Shown here: piece after piece, positions 21,643 to 21,851 of the stretch | Layout: each line of letters begins with the position of its first letter | How positions within the stretch are numbered: position 1 is the first letter of the stretch | Origin: a virus | Length of the DNA: 21,851 bases | IMG/VR virus record: IMGVR_UViG_3300007765_000056 | Coordinates: 1 to 21,851 of that record | Direction: 5' to 3' (one strand) | Notes under the pieces: generated by a model | Databases searched by the model: none | The model's input: the letters and a program-made list of their open reading frames with translations, nothing else | What the model was told of the DNA's origin: nothing | Made by a program: the position numbers and the translations under genes

Positions 21643-21851
21643 ATGGAAGATTGGTTTTCAATTTATAACGGATTGTATCTCATTGTTCTCATTTTAGGAG
21701 CAGTGGCCACACTCGTCACAGCAAAATACAGAAAGGTTGTAAAAGAACTTTCTGAATTGACGGTTGCCTTAAAAAACGGATATAGTGACAAGAAACTGAC
21801 CAAGGCAGAAAAAGATGAAATCATGAAAGAAGCATTGGATGTGGTTAAATC
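21643..21851 (+). CDS. small membrane protein, 3' end outside window
   Basis: 69 codons visible and open to the window edge. AAGGA precedes ATG 21643. Residues about 8-27 form a membrane segment (GLYLIVLILGAVATLVTAKY), followed by a charged helix and KLTKAEKDEIMKEAL. It could be a holin-type or other small phage membrane protein; the truncation prevents a call. Confidence 0.65.
   Translation, partial: MEDWFSIYNGLYLIVLILGAVATLVTAKYRKVVKELSELTVALKNGYSDKKLTKAEKDEIMKEALDVVK

Noticed and set aside
1-21851. Recoded stop codons
   Set aside because: TAA, TAG and TGA each end well-supported genes, and no gene needs readthrough apart from the -1 frameshift.
1-21851. tRNA, rRNA or integrase/attachment site
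   Set aside because: No cloverleaf-like sequence, rRNA segment or recombinase gene was seen, so lysogeny and the insertion site cannot be judged from this window.

Overview
The window is a continuous block of head and tail genes from a contractile-tailed (myovirus-type) phage or prophage. All genes lie on the + strand, tightly packed and often overlapping by 1-11 nt. TAA, TAG and TGA all end genes, so the standard bacterial code applies. The gene order (portal, MuF-type head protein, protease/scaffold, decoration, major capsid, connectors, tail sheath, tail tube, frameshifted tail chaperone, tape measure, LysM/hub-like baseplate proteins, spike, peptidase) is that of PBSX/Mu-like myoviruses. 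The host cannot be fixed from the sequence. Shine-Dalgarno sites are strong (AGGAGG type), and a CACGGAT-rich dispersed repeat occurs twice. From memory, similar repeats litter the chromosomes of anaerobic candidate phyla such as Cloacimonadota, so an uncultured anaerobe is my low-confidence guess.

Region 1 (1-6028): the C-terminal end of the portal gene, then a giant MuF-type head protein of about 1529 residues. After its packaging domain it carries five SAP/HeH-like helical repeats, a HipA/PI-kinase-like domain and a C-terminal domain with a possible H-Y-E ADP-ribosyltransferase triad. Two small unrecognised genes follow by overlap, in the position immunity or accessory genes would take. 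Region 2 (6029-6268) is a non-coding gap with a good intrinsic terminator and other hairpins.

Region 3 (6269-11036): a TTG-started ORF of 1180 codons that joins two tandem D12-class DNA adenine methyltransferase domains to a prohead protease and a coiled-coil scaffold. An internal in-frame ATG with a perfect Shine-Dalgarno site should also make the scaffold alone. A decoration-like protein and the HK97-fold major capsid protein follow.

Region 4 (11040-13240) holds the head-completion and tail-completion proteins, interrupted by repeat copy A. Region 5 (13255-21534) is the contractile tail: sheath, tube, a small membrane/coiled-coil protein, a chaperone with a canonical -1 frameshift site (GGGAAAC plus an 8-bp hairpin), tape measure, baseplate hub proteins, spike and an M15 peptidase. 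The window ends with repeat copy B and the start of a small membrane protein.

The unusual theme is enzymatic cargo attached to head-assembly proteins: two methyltransferases on the protease/scaffold, and kinase-like plus ART-like domains on the MuF protein. Both are placed to be enclosed in the procapsid and possibly released into the host cell. By analogy with packaged T4 Alt and P1 Dar proteins, this could be a combined anti-restriction and host-modification payload; that is inference, not something the sequence proves.
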